Below the pieces are notes generated by a model. The model was given only the letters and a program-made list of their open reading frames with translations, was not told where the DNA came from and did not search any database. From NCBI GenBank assembly GCA_003165465.1, contig PLUM01000051.1, positions 1 to 42,076 of the forward strand: a DNA stretch of 42,076 bases, written 5' to 3'. Of this stretch, positions 1-7,994 are shown piece after piece (position 1 is the stretch's first letter; each line of letters starts with the position of its first letter). Origin of the DNA: Acidobacteriota bacterium. GTDB lineage: Bacteria; Acidobacteriota; Terriglobia; Acidiferrales; UBA7541. The position numbers and the translations under genes are program-made.

Positions 1-6
1 TGGCAC

Positions 7-23
7 GTCTTCTCGGAATGTGG
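7..23 (+). repeat. half copy of CTTATCGGAATGTGG repeat
   Basis: Contains cttctcggaatgtgg, one half-site of the dispersed palindromic family seen at 952-1034, 1937-1953, 2865-2885, 3091-3107, 3397-3409, 5239-5265, 5672-5757 and 6773-6808. It lies upstream of the first gene; the rest of 1-148 shows no gene. Confidence 0.6.
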
Positions 24-148
24 CTCAAGACCTTTGGTTCCGCCCCTTAGGCTCTTGGGAACTTTGTTTCGCCCCGCGGTGTCTTATTGAGGTAGATTGC
101 TGGTCGAACTACTGATTTGAGCTGTGTAGAAAGCGGGGAGAATAAACC

Positions 149-817
149 ATGACAATTCGTTGGCCGATCTTGCTGTTGTTCAGTTGCCTATCTCCTGCCT
201 GCTTCGCACAAACCCCAATTGATATTCAAGCAATTAAAGAACTCAAGCCGACTGGATCTTTAGGGACATGTTCGTACACGCCGACTGATAAAGAGACTCC
301 ATTCTTTCAAAAGCTCGAACAAAAAGAGCGAACAACGGGTTCGTTCCTTGAATCCTACACGATTCACGGAAAACAAAACAAATATGTGAGCTGGTTCGGG
401 ATCGTACGCGGTATTACGGGTACTCAGAAAGACGGCACCTATACACTCTTACTCGAACAGAAGTATTTCGACGGAATGACGGATTGTCACATCATGATGG
501 TATCCAAAAGCGGGTCCGGAGATTTCCTTGTCACGCTCAATCCCGGAGGGGAGGTTATCCCGCCACTGGTTTTATTGCGCATCTATGGAACAGTTGTTGA
601 AGAAGCGAATGGCCAACCGCATGTGACTGCGGAATATGTTCACGTATGGCCGTGGCTGACTTTTACGTTCACCGATCTAGGTGCCGAGGATCAGGGCAAT
701 CCACAATGGAAAAAGTTTTGCCGACTCTGTAAAGGGGGCAAGGTCTATAGACCTTACCCGGATAAGAATTACTACCTCAATATGCTAGGTGACCCGAAGG
801 ATTTCGGAACCCTTTGA
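149..817 (+). CDS. exported hypothetical protein, possible OB-like fold
   Basis: The 222-residue product begins with a signal peptide (MTIRWPILLLFSCLSPACFA, cleavage likely after CFA), so it is probably secreted or periplasmic. The ATG is preceded by GGGGAG about 8 bases upstream. The mature part is rich in beta-strand patterns: alternating hydrophobics around residues 80-110, then a GDFLVTL segment and a strand-turn-strand with VVEEANGQP near 150. This arrangement resembles OB-fold-like exported proteins, but that is only a weak impression. Cysteines near residues 41, 113, 191 and 194 could form disulfides; the last two are in a CRLC motif. It stands alone, with palindromic repeats on both sides (7-23 and 952-1034). 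No enzyme motif is recognised and the function is unknown. Confidence 0.7.
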   Translation: MTIRWPILLLFSCLSPACFAQTPIDIQAIKELKPTGSLGTCSYTPTDKETPFFQKLEQKERTTGSFLESYTIHGKQNKYVSWFGIVRGITGTQKDGTYTLLLEQKYFDGMTDCHIMMVSKSGSGDFLVTLNPGGEVIPPLVLLRIYGTVVEEANGQPHVTAEYVHVWPWLTFTFTDLGAEDQGNPQWKKFCRLCKGGKVYRPYPDKNYYLNMLGDPKDFGTL

Positions 818-951
818 CCGAACCGCTGAGCCGAAAGATTTACTGCTGCGGCAGGCGATTTGAGGCCGCAGAGTTTCTACAGTCTCAAACCATTTGAATA
901 ATGCAAGATTCCATTCCTAGCGTTTTGCCCCGACATAAGTCGAAATTGCTC

Positions 952-1034
952 CCAAGTCCCGTGAAGTCGTCTTCTCGGAATGTGGGATTTGCCGGGTTCC
1001 CAGTTAGCGATAATCCCGTTTATCGGGACTTGGC
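952..1034 (+). repeat. composite palindromic intergenic repeat, copy A
   Basis: An 83-bp unit. It starts with ccaagtcccgtgaagtcg, runs into cttctcggaatgtgg, then a spacer containing ggttcccagtt, and ends with a second half-site, gtttatcgggacttgg. The same order and similar spacing recur at 5672-5757. The first two half-sites are imperfect inverted copies of each other, so the unit can form a hairpin. Confidence 0.65.
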
Positions 1035-1058
1035 AACCGAGGGTAGGTCATCCGATTA

Positions 1059-1817
1059 CTACGGCATGTGAATGTCGTGAACAACGGAATCCCCCGGGGG
1101 GTGGTATATCCTGACGTCTGGCTCTCCGCGAACGATGACTACCAACTCATCTCTACTCTTTCCGCTACGCGGATCATCGTTAGTTTCGAGAATCACGATC
1201 TTGAGTTCAGGGCTGTACCAACTCTCATGAACGACAACAATTGGTTGATCGTTGTGATCCTGCCCAGCGGGGACCGTATAACTGTTACGCGTGCCCTCGG
1301 CAACAATGCTTCCGAAGTTCTTTACGCCAAGCTTTTCAACTACGTCACCTAAAGGGCTCATCATAGCTTCAAGGCACGCTACTGGGCATTGTGCCTTGGA
1401 AGCGTCCTCTGCCGACGCCCTTTGAGGCCAGTGGATCACTTTCACTTCTTTGGAGGTTGAGTCCCAATTTGTGTCAGTATTCGCAACGGGATCGTGGATT
1501 CGGTATAACATTTCACTTTTGAGAACCCTCTTATTACCCTCTAAATAGGTCCAATGCCGCTCGTCTGCGCTATAGGTGCGCCCTTGAGAATCGCGGGCCT
1601 TACTTCCGCCCGATTCGGCGCGATTAATCGTGCCATCGGCTGACTTCTTGTCATAGGTGAAGCGGCGCTGCGCCGAGTAGGGCGCGTTAAGAACCCTGTC
1701 ATCTGCGTTGATTGTGGGAGTCCCTTGAAGAGTGGCATTAGGCTGGGCCGGGATTGCGACCGAAGGCAATACCCCGAGCGCAGCGAACACAAGCGTTGAG
1801 CGGATGATCCGTAGCAT
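1059..1817 (-). CDS. exported hypothetical protein
   Basis: I place the start at the ATG at 1817 (MLRIIRSTLVFAALGVLPS, a normal signal peptide) rather than the upstream in-frame ATG at 1856, which would put 13 extra residues before the hydrophobic core. The mature protein is about 230 residues, mostly predicted beta-strand. It contains segments of the type found in acidobacterial secreted proteins of unknown function: SKARDSQGRTYSADERHWTY, then LYRIHDPVANTDTNWDSTSK, and a C-terminal half with SYTVPAGQ and ESWYSPELKIVILE. It is transcribed convergently with the 149-817 gene and lies between two repeat copies. No catalytic motif is visible and the function is unknown. Confidence 0.75.
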   Translation of the reverse strand: MLRIIRSTLVFAALGVLPSVAIPAQPNATLQGTPTINADDRVLNAPYSAQRRFTYDKKSADGTINRAESGGSKARDSQGRTYSADERHWTYLEGNKRVLKSEMLYRIHDPVANTDTNWDSTSKEVKVIHWPQRASAEDASKAQCPVACLEAMMSPLGDVVEKLGVKNFGSIVAEGTRNSYTVPAGQDHNDQPIVVVHESWYSPELKIVILETNDDPRSGKSRDELVVIVRGEPDVRIYHPPGDSVVHDIHMP

Positions 1818-1936
1818 TGGCACGCCTAGTTTGCAGCTATTAAATGTCTGGAACAAGAATAAAAATGGTTATCTAATGGGTTCCTTGATTTGTCCATAGT
1901 GAGAAAAGCGGACGGCTACTTGGCATCTGTTGCCAC

Positions 1937-1953
1937 CTCTTATCGGAATGTGG
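1937..1953 (+). repeat. half copy of CTTATCGGAATGTGG repeat
   Basis: Exact cttatcggaatgtgg core in the gap between two minus-strand secreted-protein genes. Confidence 0.6.
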
Positions 1954-2002
1954 CTGTGAAACCCAATCGGTGAAGACCTACGTTGGATGGATTCGGCGGG
2001 CC

Positions 2003-2677
2003 TTAATGAATTGTGAAGGAATCCCGGTCGAATTCGGTGGGGTCCGTTATCGAATTCGCCTGAATTAACGGCATGTTGAAGGGTGAGGATGGGAAGGTAA
2101 CCGGTGGCGTGTATAAGACGCTGAAAGCCGTCTCGTTGCTCAGGGTTCCGCAAGCCCCCGCGCAATTTGCGGTGGGCGTACCAATGGACCAATTCACTCC
2201 CGCATTCCTCGGATCATTCGCCACTGTCACATTCAGCGTCACCGGTTGGCCGCCTGCGTTGATCGTCGAAATTTTATTGGTGATCGTGGTCGTCAAACCG
2301 GGAACAGTGACGCTAAACACCTCAGTATCACCGTTGAATGGATCGCTGACCGAAATGGCGAACAAAGTAATCTGGTTGAAAGGAAAAGGTGGCGTCGCTG
2401 GTGCGTTATACGTTACTGAAAACGGGGATAGGTTGGTGAGTGTCCCCTCTTCGTTCCCAGGTGTCAGGCTCCACGTCACGCCTTTGTTCGAGGGATCACC
2501 AGAAACGGTGGCATTGAAAACCAACGAGGTTCCCTGCGGAATGCCACCCGGTTTATTCGTGATCGTAACTACTAAGTCCGGATTGACGCCAACACCGACG
2601 TGTCCGCCACCAACGCCACATGAGGAAATCCAGCCGAAGGCGAGGGTTGCGACCAAGAATAAGATAGCAACTCGCAT
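2003..2677 (-). CDS. lipoprotein with two Ig-like repeats
   Basis: A 224-residue protein. The ATG is preceded by GGAGGACAC, giving a good ribosome-binding site 6-7 bases upstream. The N-terminus (MRVAILFLVATLAFGWISSC) is a lipoprotein signal with the lipobox Cys at residue 20, so the product should be membrane-anchored. Two homologous domains of about 95 residues follow, near 33-125 and 130-222. Each begins with a VTITNK or TTITNK strand and contains a PxNxGVxWS motif (PSNKGVTWS, PRNAGVNWS) and a late FSVxYxxP strand. This is the bacterial Ig-like layout common in acidobacterial cell-surface proteins. Its likely role is structural or binding at the surface; the ligand is unknown. Confidence 0.75.
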   Translation of the reverse strand: MRVAILFLVATLAFGWISSCGVGGGHVGVGVNPDLVVTITNKPGGIPQGTSLVFNATVSGDPSNKGVTWSLTPGNEEGTLTNLSPFSVTYNAPATPPFPFNQITLFAISVSDPFNGDTEVFSVTVPGLTTTITNKISTINAGGQPVTLNVTVANDPRNAGVNWSIGTPTANCAGACGTLSNETAFSVLYTPPVTFPSSPFNMPLIQANSITDPTEFDRDSFTIH

Positions 2678-2864
2678 GTGTCCTCCATATGCGCTATATC
2701 GATGGCTAGACAGTTAATTGACAATTTCCGACTTGGTTCGATGGTTCGCAGATTGTATGATTTTCCGGTTATCAACGCAAGGAATTTGCCGAGAGAGCAG
2801 GCGCCATGGAGGTAGCAGGGCCCCGACGGCTCTTTCTTGCAGTCTGACGACCGCGCGTATTCGG

Positions 2865-2885
2865 GGCCAAGTCCCGATAAGTCGG
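2865..2885 (+). repeat. left half-site of palindromic repeat
   Basis: Contains ggccaagtcccgataagtcgg, the left arm found in full-length copies such as 6773-6808; the right arm is missing. Confidence 0.5.
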
Positions 2886-3090
2886 GCGGTCTCAAGGGGT
2901 CGACGCAACACTAGCTCAAAGTCCACGTGCAGGAGTCTACGAAGCTAAATTCGTTCAAGAGCGTTGATGTGAATGGAAAACTGCCCTGTTTAGGTTCTGA
3001 TTGAGTACTGCCGAACAGATCGGTTCTCTATGGGAAGTATTGCCGGATCAACCGATTAGATGGTGTTGCATCGACCGGTTGAGCTCGCAC

Positions 3091-3107
3091 CGCTTATCGG
3101 AATGTGG
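3091..3107 (+). repeat. half copy of CTTATCGGAATGTGG repeat
   Basis: Exact cttatcggaatgtgg core without its left arm. Confidence 0.55.
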
Positions 3108-3396
3108 CCGATTTGCTCACGACACCACGGGCCACATTGCGAGAAGACCGTTTATCAGGCGGAATCCGGTCTGCGCAGGTCGAACCTCTGAAATAAGGAA
3201 GGGGCCGAATAGGTATTATCCGGCCCCGGGGTTTGGAGGATCATATTGCTTTGTTGGTTGCAATCTAACCTGAGTGGATCAAAATATGCTGTATCCCGCG
3301 ACGTAGGTCTTAGTGATCACTGTCACAACGCGCCCAATAGCTTGCCTTGCTGGCGTTGGCTTATCAAAATATGGCTTTTTGCGCCTGTGGGGGGGG

Positions 3397-3409
3397 CACA
3401 TTCCGATAA
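3397..3409 (-). repeat. inverted half copy of the repeat
   Basis: Contains cacattccgataa, the reverse complement of ttatcggaatgtg. It is the only clear core copy in this orientation in the region. Confidence 0.4.
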
Positions 3410-3544
3410 CCCCGTTTCACAGGACTTATCCGAATTCGAGTGCTGATGAACCCGTTGTCATAGTGGAGTGCTAGGATCTTTTGCGAGACTTTACGCCGGT
3501 TGCAATTTGACCTAATAGTAAAATTACGATAGATTTGCGTCCAT

Positions 3545-5200
3545 ATGCGAGCCGCGCCAGCCCGGATCCTTGGTCTTTTTTTGTCTGTACTTCTGTGCTT
3601 CGGTTTTGGCTGCGGGAGCAGCTCATCGCTGGTGTCGCAGACACCAACACCAACGCCAACGCCGACACCGCCCCTTCCGCAGCCGCCCCCTCCGCCACCT
3701 TCACAAACGCCTTCACTCGTTTGGTCTGGGGACGCCTTGGTGACTACTCACGTCGGTGACAATGGAATCGATGCGCTTTTCGCACCGCCCGGTGTTCGAG
3801 TCCTTCCGGACGGCAGCGGAGGCGCGCTTTTGACCTGGGAAGACGATTGGTACGGATGGGTTTTCGTCCAGCGCCTGGATGCGAATGGGAACCGCATGTG
3901 GTCTGACACTGGGGTTAGGATCGCCCCTGACAGCCCATTCCAAGCCGCCCCTGGCCTCGTGAGTGACGGTGCCGGAGGTATGATTGTGGCATTCGTTGAC
4001 GGACGAGCTGGTTTCTGCGATTACGGGTTTCGCGGGTCGTGCCAGATCTATGTTCAGCGTTTCGACGCTTCCGGCAATCCCTTGTGGCAATCGGATGGAA
4101 TTCCGATTGATACGGCTTCAGGAAATCAAGGAAACTCTGGGATAGCAATTGCCAGTGATGGTACAGGCGGAGCCTTTTTGTCTTGGGAAGATGCGCGAAA
4201 CTGCTGCGCAATCTACGCCCAGCATATTTCAAATGCGGGACAGGTGCTTTGGACGACCAATGGTGTGGCTGTAAGCCCTTCGCCAACATTAGCAATTGGA
4301 TCGATAGATTTACCACCTGTAATAACAAGTGACGGAGCAGGAGGAGCACTCGTTGCTTTTTGGAATATTCAAGTGCCCAACAACCAAAATCCTCTAGTTA
4401 GCATGCAGCGGCTCGACCCACAAGGAAACTACATCCGGCCAGCCTCTGGCGCACCTGTGTCCCTGCATTTGATCGATACAAATGAAAGTGACATAACTCT
4501 CTACTTTCAGATGGTACCCGACGGCGTGGGAGGAGCAATAGTAGCCGCAGTCGATAATCAGGTGAATGTCTCGATTCCCCGTCTCGTGAAAGTCCAACGC
4601 ATCGACCAAAATGGACAGAATCTCTGGCAGGCAAACGGCGTGCCCGTAACGACTGCCGTAGTGGATCAAACCTATCCCGAGTTGCTCGCAGACGGGACGG
4701 GAGGGGCGCTTGTCGCATGGCGAAACTGTGTTCCTTCTCAAGGTGAGGCTTGCAATATATTTGCTCAACGTCTTAGCTCTTCAGGGCAAGGAGTTTGGGG
4801 CGCGCAAGGGGTATCGATTTCGTCGGCACCAGGAGTGAAGGGAGCGCAACAAATAGTTTCTGACGCAAACGGCGGAGCCTTCATATTTTGGAACGATTGT
4901 CGGAATTTTACTTATCCCGGCCAACTTTTCACTTGCTATGTACAAATGGATATCTTTGGACAGCGGGTCAACGGACAGGGGGAAACGATGTGGCTGAAAG
5001 ACGGTTTTCCAATCAGCGCGGCCGCAGGGAATCAAGGTGTACCTTATACAGAAGACTTTACTAATCCTAGTTATGCAGTTTCCGCTGATGGCCAAGGGGG
5101 CATCTTGCTCGCTTGGCCGGATGGAAGAAATAACCCCTGTAGTGCTGCCAATAACGCGGAGAGTCAGTGTGACCTGCGCGCCCAGCACGTTATCCCCTAA
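3545..5200 (+). CDS. large repeat lipoprotein, probable beta-propeller
   Basis: A 551-residue protein with a lipoprotein signal (LFLSVLLCFGFGCGSSSS; lipobox Cys near residue 23). A low-complexity tether follows: (TP)n then a run of prolines, residues about 33-55. The rest consists of at least six imperfect repeats of about 70-80 residues. Each has a DGxGGAxxxWxD strand followed by a line such as YVQRFDASGNPLWQSDG (compare VQRLDANGNRMWSDTG, AQHISNAGQVLWTTNG, AQRLSSSGQGVWGAQG). This layout suggests a beta-propeller held away from the outer membrane by a Pro-rich linker. Several Cys residues in the repeats may form disulfides. It stands alone, flanked by dispersed repeats. Its role is probably surface binding or adhesion; no enzyme motif is seen. 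Confidence 0.8.
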   Translation: MRAAPARILGLFLSVLLCFGFGCGSSSSLVSQTPTPTPTPTPPLPQPPPPPPSQTPSLVWSGDALVTTHVGDNGIDALFAPPGVRVLPDGSGGALLTWEDDWYGWVFVQRLDANGNRMWSDTGVRIAPDSPFQAAPGLVSDGAGGMIVAFVDGRAGFCDYGFRGSCQIYVQRFDASGNPLWQSDGIPIDTASGNQGNSGIAIASDGTGGAFLSWEDARNCCAIYAQHISNAGQVLWTTNGVAVSPSPTLAIGSIDLPPVITSDGAGGALVAFWNIQVPNNQNPLVSMQRLDPQGNYIRPASGAPVSLHLIDTNESDITLYFQMVPDGVGGAIVAAVDNQVNVSIPRLVKVQRIDQNGQNLWQANGVPVTTAVVDQTYPELLADGTGGALVAWRNCVPSQGEACNIFAQRLSSSGQGVWGAQGVSISSAPGVKGAQQIVSDANGGAFIFWNDCRNFTYPGQLFTCYVQMDIFGQRVNGQGETMWLKDGFPISAAAGNQGVPYTEDFTNPSYAVSADGQGGILLAWPDGRNNPCSAANNAESQCDLRAQHVIP

Positions 5201-5238
5201 AAGCTGTCACCAGTTGGTTTGTGATCGTAAGCGTTCAG

Positions 5239-5265
5239 GGCCAAGTCCCTCTTATCGGAATGTGG
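5239..5265 (+). repeat. palindromic intergenic repeat, shortened copy
   Basis: ggccaagtccct is joined directly to cttatcggaatgtgg, so the left arm lacks its gataagtcg part. This looks like an internal deletion of the full 36-bp form. Confidence 0.6.
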
Positions 5266-5671
5266 AGAATACTGACTTCTAATCACCCACATTGTCAGCC
5301 ACCGAGCCATTTTAGCGGTGAGGAAACTTGTTCTGAATCACAATGCCGAAGGGTACGAGACCCAAGGCAGCAGTCAGAACAATACAGACGGCTAAACATT
5401 GACGCACTGGACTTGTAGGGAAAGACTGTTTGTGGATTCTCCAGCCTTTCTCCCACCCCCATATAGAAACCTTATTTCCGATTGCATTCGCATTGACCTC
5501 ACGCACCATTTGAAGGATATATTTTCACGTAAGAATGTAGAAAACGAATGCGACGCTAATGATAATCGCAGGCGTTGTGGCCATAGTAGTTTCTACTAAA
5601 GCACCTTATACCACAGCGCGACGTGGTGCAGCTTAGATGCAACGCCAAGCGAAAATTTGCTGTTGAGTGGA

Positions 5672-5757
5672 GCCAAGTCACGATAAGTCGTCTTCTCGGA
5701 ATGTGGAAATCGCCGGATTCCCAGTTTCCGAGAAGGCCCCGTTTATCGGGATGTGGT
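5672..5757 (+). repeat. composite palindromic intergenic repeat, copy B
   Basis: Same order as 952-1034: gccaagtcacgataagtcg, then cttctcggaatgtgg, a spacer with ggattcccagttt, then gtttatcgggatgtgg. Within it cttctcggaa (5692-5701) and ttccgagaag (5726-5735) form a perfect 10-bp inverted repeat. Confidence 0.65.
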
Positions 5758-5886
5758 CGCCAAACGAAGTCCTTTCGGACGCAGCTTGATCCCTTCCGGG
5801 TGACGAATAATGTTAGTGAAAAGGGAGTTGGGACTGTTTGAAGGTAGTTGCTTACTCGTGCAGGACAACACTCAACAGAGAGTCGT

Positions 5887-6531
5887 TTACGTGGAGCCCC
5901 CATCGTAACTGATGAATCCTAGCTTCTTGAACTTAATCATGAAAAAGTTGACGCGCGAACGCGTGGTGCCAACCATTTCCGCCAGCGTCTCTTGCGACAC
6001 TTTGGGAAGCACCTTTTGCGGCTGCTCTTGGTTGCCATAGCGCGCGAGCAGCAGAAGAGTACGCGCCAGCCGTTTCTCGCTGGAGTTAAAGAGCTGGTCT
6101 ATTAGGTCCTCCTCGACTCGTACGTTTCGCGCCAGCATATAGGCAATGAAGCGGTCGGAGAACGCATGCTCCGCGTGAAGCACGCGAATCATCTCTTTTT
6201 TTTCAATAACAAGTAAAGTCGTCGGAGCGATCGCGGTCGCCGTCCCCATACGAACAAGCTGACCTGCCATGTCCCCCTCACCAAAAAAGTTACCGGGTCC
6301 AAGAATCGCCAAGACTGCCTCTCTGCCAACCTCATTGACAACGGACAGCTTTATGCCGCCTTTTTGAATGTACATGACATTCGTAGCGGGATCGCCCTGC
6401 GAGTAAGCTTTCTCGGACCTTCGATACTCGACAACTTTTCTCGCAACACCGCACGAAGCAAGATACGCCTGTGCATCGAAAATATGCCTTTTCTTGGTTG
6501 TTGTCTTCCTGGAACTCGCGATTGCTTCCAT
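5887..6531 (-). CDS. Crp/Fnr-family transcriptional regulator
   Basis: A 214-residue protein of normal length for the family. Residues about 30-125 match a cyclic-nucleotide-binding beta-roll, including YSQGDPATNVMYIQKGGIKL and the glycine-rich GPGNFFGEGDM segment. The C-terminal part, about 150-210, is the winged helix with recognition region VSQETLAEMVGTTRSRVNFF. No Fnr-type cysteine cluster is seen, so an iron-sulfur oxygen sensor is unlikely; the effector cannot be told from sequence. A GGCGGGGG stretch precedes the ATG. It is monocistronic, with repeats on both sides. The targets are unknown; the downstream protease gene runs in the same direction but starts beyond a different intergenic gap. 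Confidence 0.9.
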   Translation of the reverse strand: MEAIASSRKTTTKKRHIFDAQAYLASCGVARKVVEYRRSEKAYSQGDPATNVMYIQKGGIKLSVVNEVGREAVLAILGPGNFFGEGDMAGQLVRMGTATAIAPTTLLVIEKKEMIRVLHAEHAFSDRFIAYMLARNVRVEEDLIDQLFNSSEKRLARTLLLLARYGNQEQPQKVLPKVSQETLAEMVGTTRSRVNFFMIKFKKLGFISYDGGST

Positions 6532-6890
6532 GACGCCCCCGCCTTAAGACATATTGGGGTTATAGCTTGTCCATGGCTCCTAGGCCATTGCAAGCTGCCA
6601 TTGAGTCACATTCTAGGATAGCTGGCACAAATCAGCTGTCTATTTCTGGACTGTATTAACTCTTACGGCACATTCTGTCAGAGATATTCTCCAGATTACA
6701 GTCCGTCTGCACTGCTAACGCGATCTGGGATTCCCTACTAACTCGCAGGCGCGATCCATACCGAATAATCGAGGCCAAGTCATGATAAGTCGGCTTATCG
6801 GAATGTGGGTTTTGAGGCACCATACCCCATTTCACGCCGTTCAGCCGGCGCAACAGATCGGGAATACTGATACTCCCTTACCGGAAAGGC
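6532..6890. other. 359-bp gap upstream of the Crp/Fnr gene
   Basis: Holds the promoter side of the Crp/Fnr gene and one full palindromic repeat at 6773-6808. No gene or clear terminator was recognised. Confidence 0.45.
6773..6808 (+). repeat. full-length palindromic intergenic repeat
   Basis: The clearest full copy: left arm ggccaagtcatgataag, tcgg loop region, right arm cttatcggaatgtgg. The arms pair through the gataag/cttatc part and the outer CCA/TGG, with a mismatched middle. It is the last copy I see going rightwards. Confidence 0.65.
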
Positions 6891-7943
6891 TTACTTCTGA
6901 TTTATGGCCTCATGGTTGATAAGTTTAAACTGTCTGTCGCGGTCCGCCTGCACATCAGGCGAGTTCAGAAGATTCGCCAATTCCTCACCAGGGACGACGG
7001 TTGCGATCCCGCTGTTGTCCCGGACTTCGCCTGTCAGGACGGTCGCGGCCGGAACACTGAAGCCAACGGATTCGGGATAATATCCGCTCAGCACGCCCAA
7101 GAGCAAGTACCTTTCGCCCCCGGAGATCGTTCCGTGGTGCACGCCTCCGATGTTGACGAATACGGGCGACCCGCTATTGCCGTGGAATGCGTGGATATCC
7201 GCCAGGAAGAGCCGCCCTTGCTTATGTAGCGTGGTGTCGAGCTTCTCCTCTGGCAACATTGCGATGACCCCCTCTCGGACGATTGGCTCCATCCGGACGC
7301 GACCTGGAAAGTTGGAGAAGAATCCAGCGAAGGTGATGGGGTCGGTTACCCCGACGTCGCCGGTTTTGAGTTGCTCAGCCGTCACTATCAAAGTCGACGG
7401 GATAGACATGTAGGCGTATCTAGCTTGGTCGGGTAAGAGTGGTGTAACTGCTAAGTCCACCGCATCGTCTGAGGGAAAGAACCAGTGCATCTGATCCGGG
7501 CGGATCGGTTCCACTACGGATTGTATTCCTCCTTGCGGAGTTGCGAGATTCATCCGTAGGAATGTGCCCTGTACCTGGTAAGGCGTGCCCTGTTCGATGC
7601 CCGGCTGGGCGACGTGCCGGTTTGTGACCAGGTACATGAATCCTCCACCTTCGCCGATCCTTGAGTCGGGGACATACACGAAGAAGCAGGTTCCTACAAA
7701 CCCTTTTAGGGCGCCCAGGTCAATGACACCGCTAAGGGCGGCCGGGTCGTTTCCGACTGCTACCATCAAAAAAGCGACCGTCTTCCGAATTTGTTCTGCG
7801 ACGGGCGCGGTCGGGGCTGCCGTACTGATCGCCGGTTGTTGCGACGGCGGCGTAATCGGCGGCTGTGAAGGCTGTTGGCCGAATGACGCGAGCACCAATA
7901 GGTGCATACAAAGAACAAGAGTTGGAATGCGGAAACTTCTCAT
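6891..7943 (-). CDS. secreted trypsin-like serine protease
   Basis: A 350-residue protein with a signal peptide (LVLCMHLLVLASFG, cleaved around residue 22) and a Pro/Gln-rich linker to about residue 48. The chymotrypsin-like fold carries a plausible triad: His110 in TNRHVAQP, Asp163 in DAVDLAVTP and Ser257 in the GNSGSP motif. No PDZ domain follows, so it is not DegP/HtrA-like in architecture. The protein should act outside the cytoplasmic membrane. It ends about 50 bases upstream of the recombinase gene, on the same strand. The substrate is unknown. The C-terminal 80 residues (GYYPESVGFSVPAATVL...) look like the end of the barrel plus a helical tail. Confidence 0.85.
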   Translation of the reverse strand: MRSFRIPTLVLCMHLLVLASFGQQPSQPPITPPSQQPAISTAAPTAPVAEQIRKTVAFLMVAVGNDPAALSGVIDLGALKGFVGTCFFVYVPDSRIGEGGGFMYLVTNRHVAQPGIEQGTPYQVQGTFLRMNLATPQGGIQSVVEPIRPDQMHWFFPSDDAVDLAVTPLLPDQARYAYMSIPSTLIVTAEQLKTGDVGVTDPITFAGFFSNFPGRVRMEPIVREGVIAMLPEEKLDTTLHKQGRLFLADIHAFHGNSGSPVFVNIGGVHHGTISGGERYLLLGVLSGYYPESVGFSVPAATVLTGEVRDNSGIATVVPGEELANLLNSPDVQADRDRQFKLINHEAINQK

Positions 7944-7994
7944 GTTTGAAACCTTCCTGCAGTTAGAACGAGTGGAACCAATAAACTTGCATGA

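Larger units (their letters stand above)
2678..3544. other. 867-bp gap without a convincing gene
   Basis: Short open frames here overlap one another on both strands and have no ribosome-binding site or recognisable protein. The gap holds repeat-family half-sites at 2865-2885 (ggccaagtcccgataagtcgg), 3091-3107 and 3397-3409 (inverted). A GC hairpin (ggggccg...cggcccc, 3201-3227) is present but has no T-tract. It looks like a repeat-rich, possibly decayed spacer. Confidence 0.5.
5201..5886. other. 686-bp repeat-bearing gap without a gene
   Basis: The short open frames are unsupported. The gap contains one repeat at 5239-5265 and the composite copy B at 5672-5757. Otherwise nothing was recognised. 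Confidence 0.5.

Noticed and set aside
3201..3227. Hairpin ggggccg/cggcccc as a terminator
   Set aside because: No T-tract follows on either strand and no gene ends nearby.
1..6808. Integron-like cassette array with attC sites
   Set aside because: The palindromes lack attC-type GTTRRRY and RYYYAAC ends, genes point in both directions and there is no IntI gene.
1..6808. CRISPR array
   Set aside because: Repeats are irregularly spaced hundreds of bases apart with genes between them; no cas genes.
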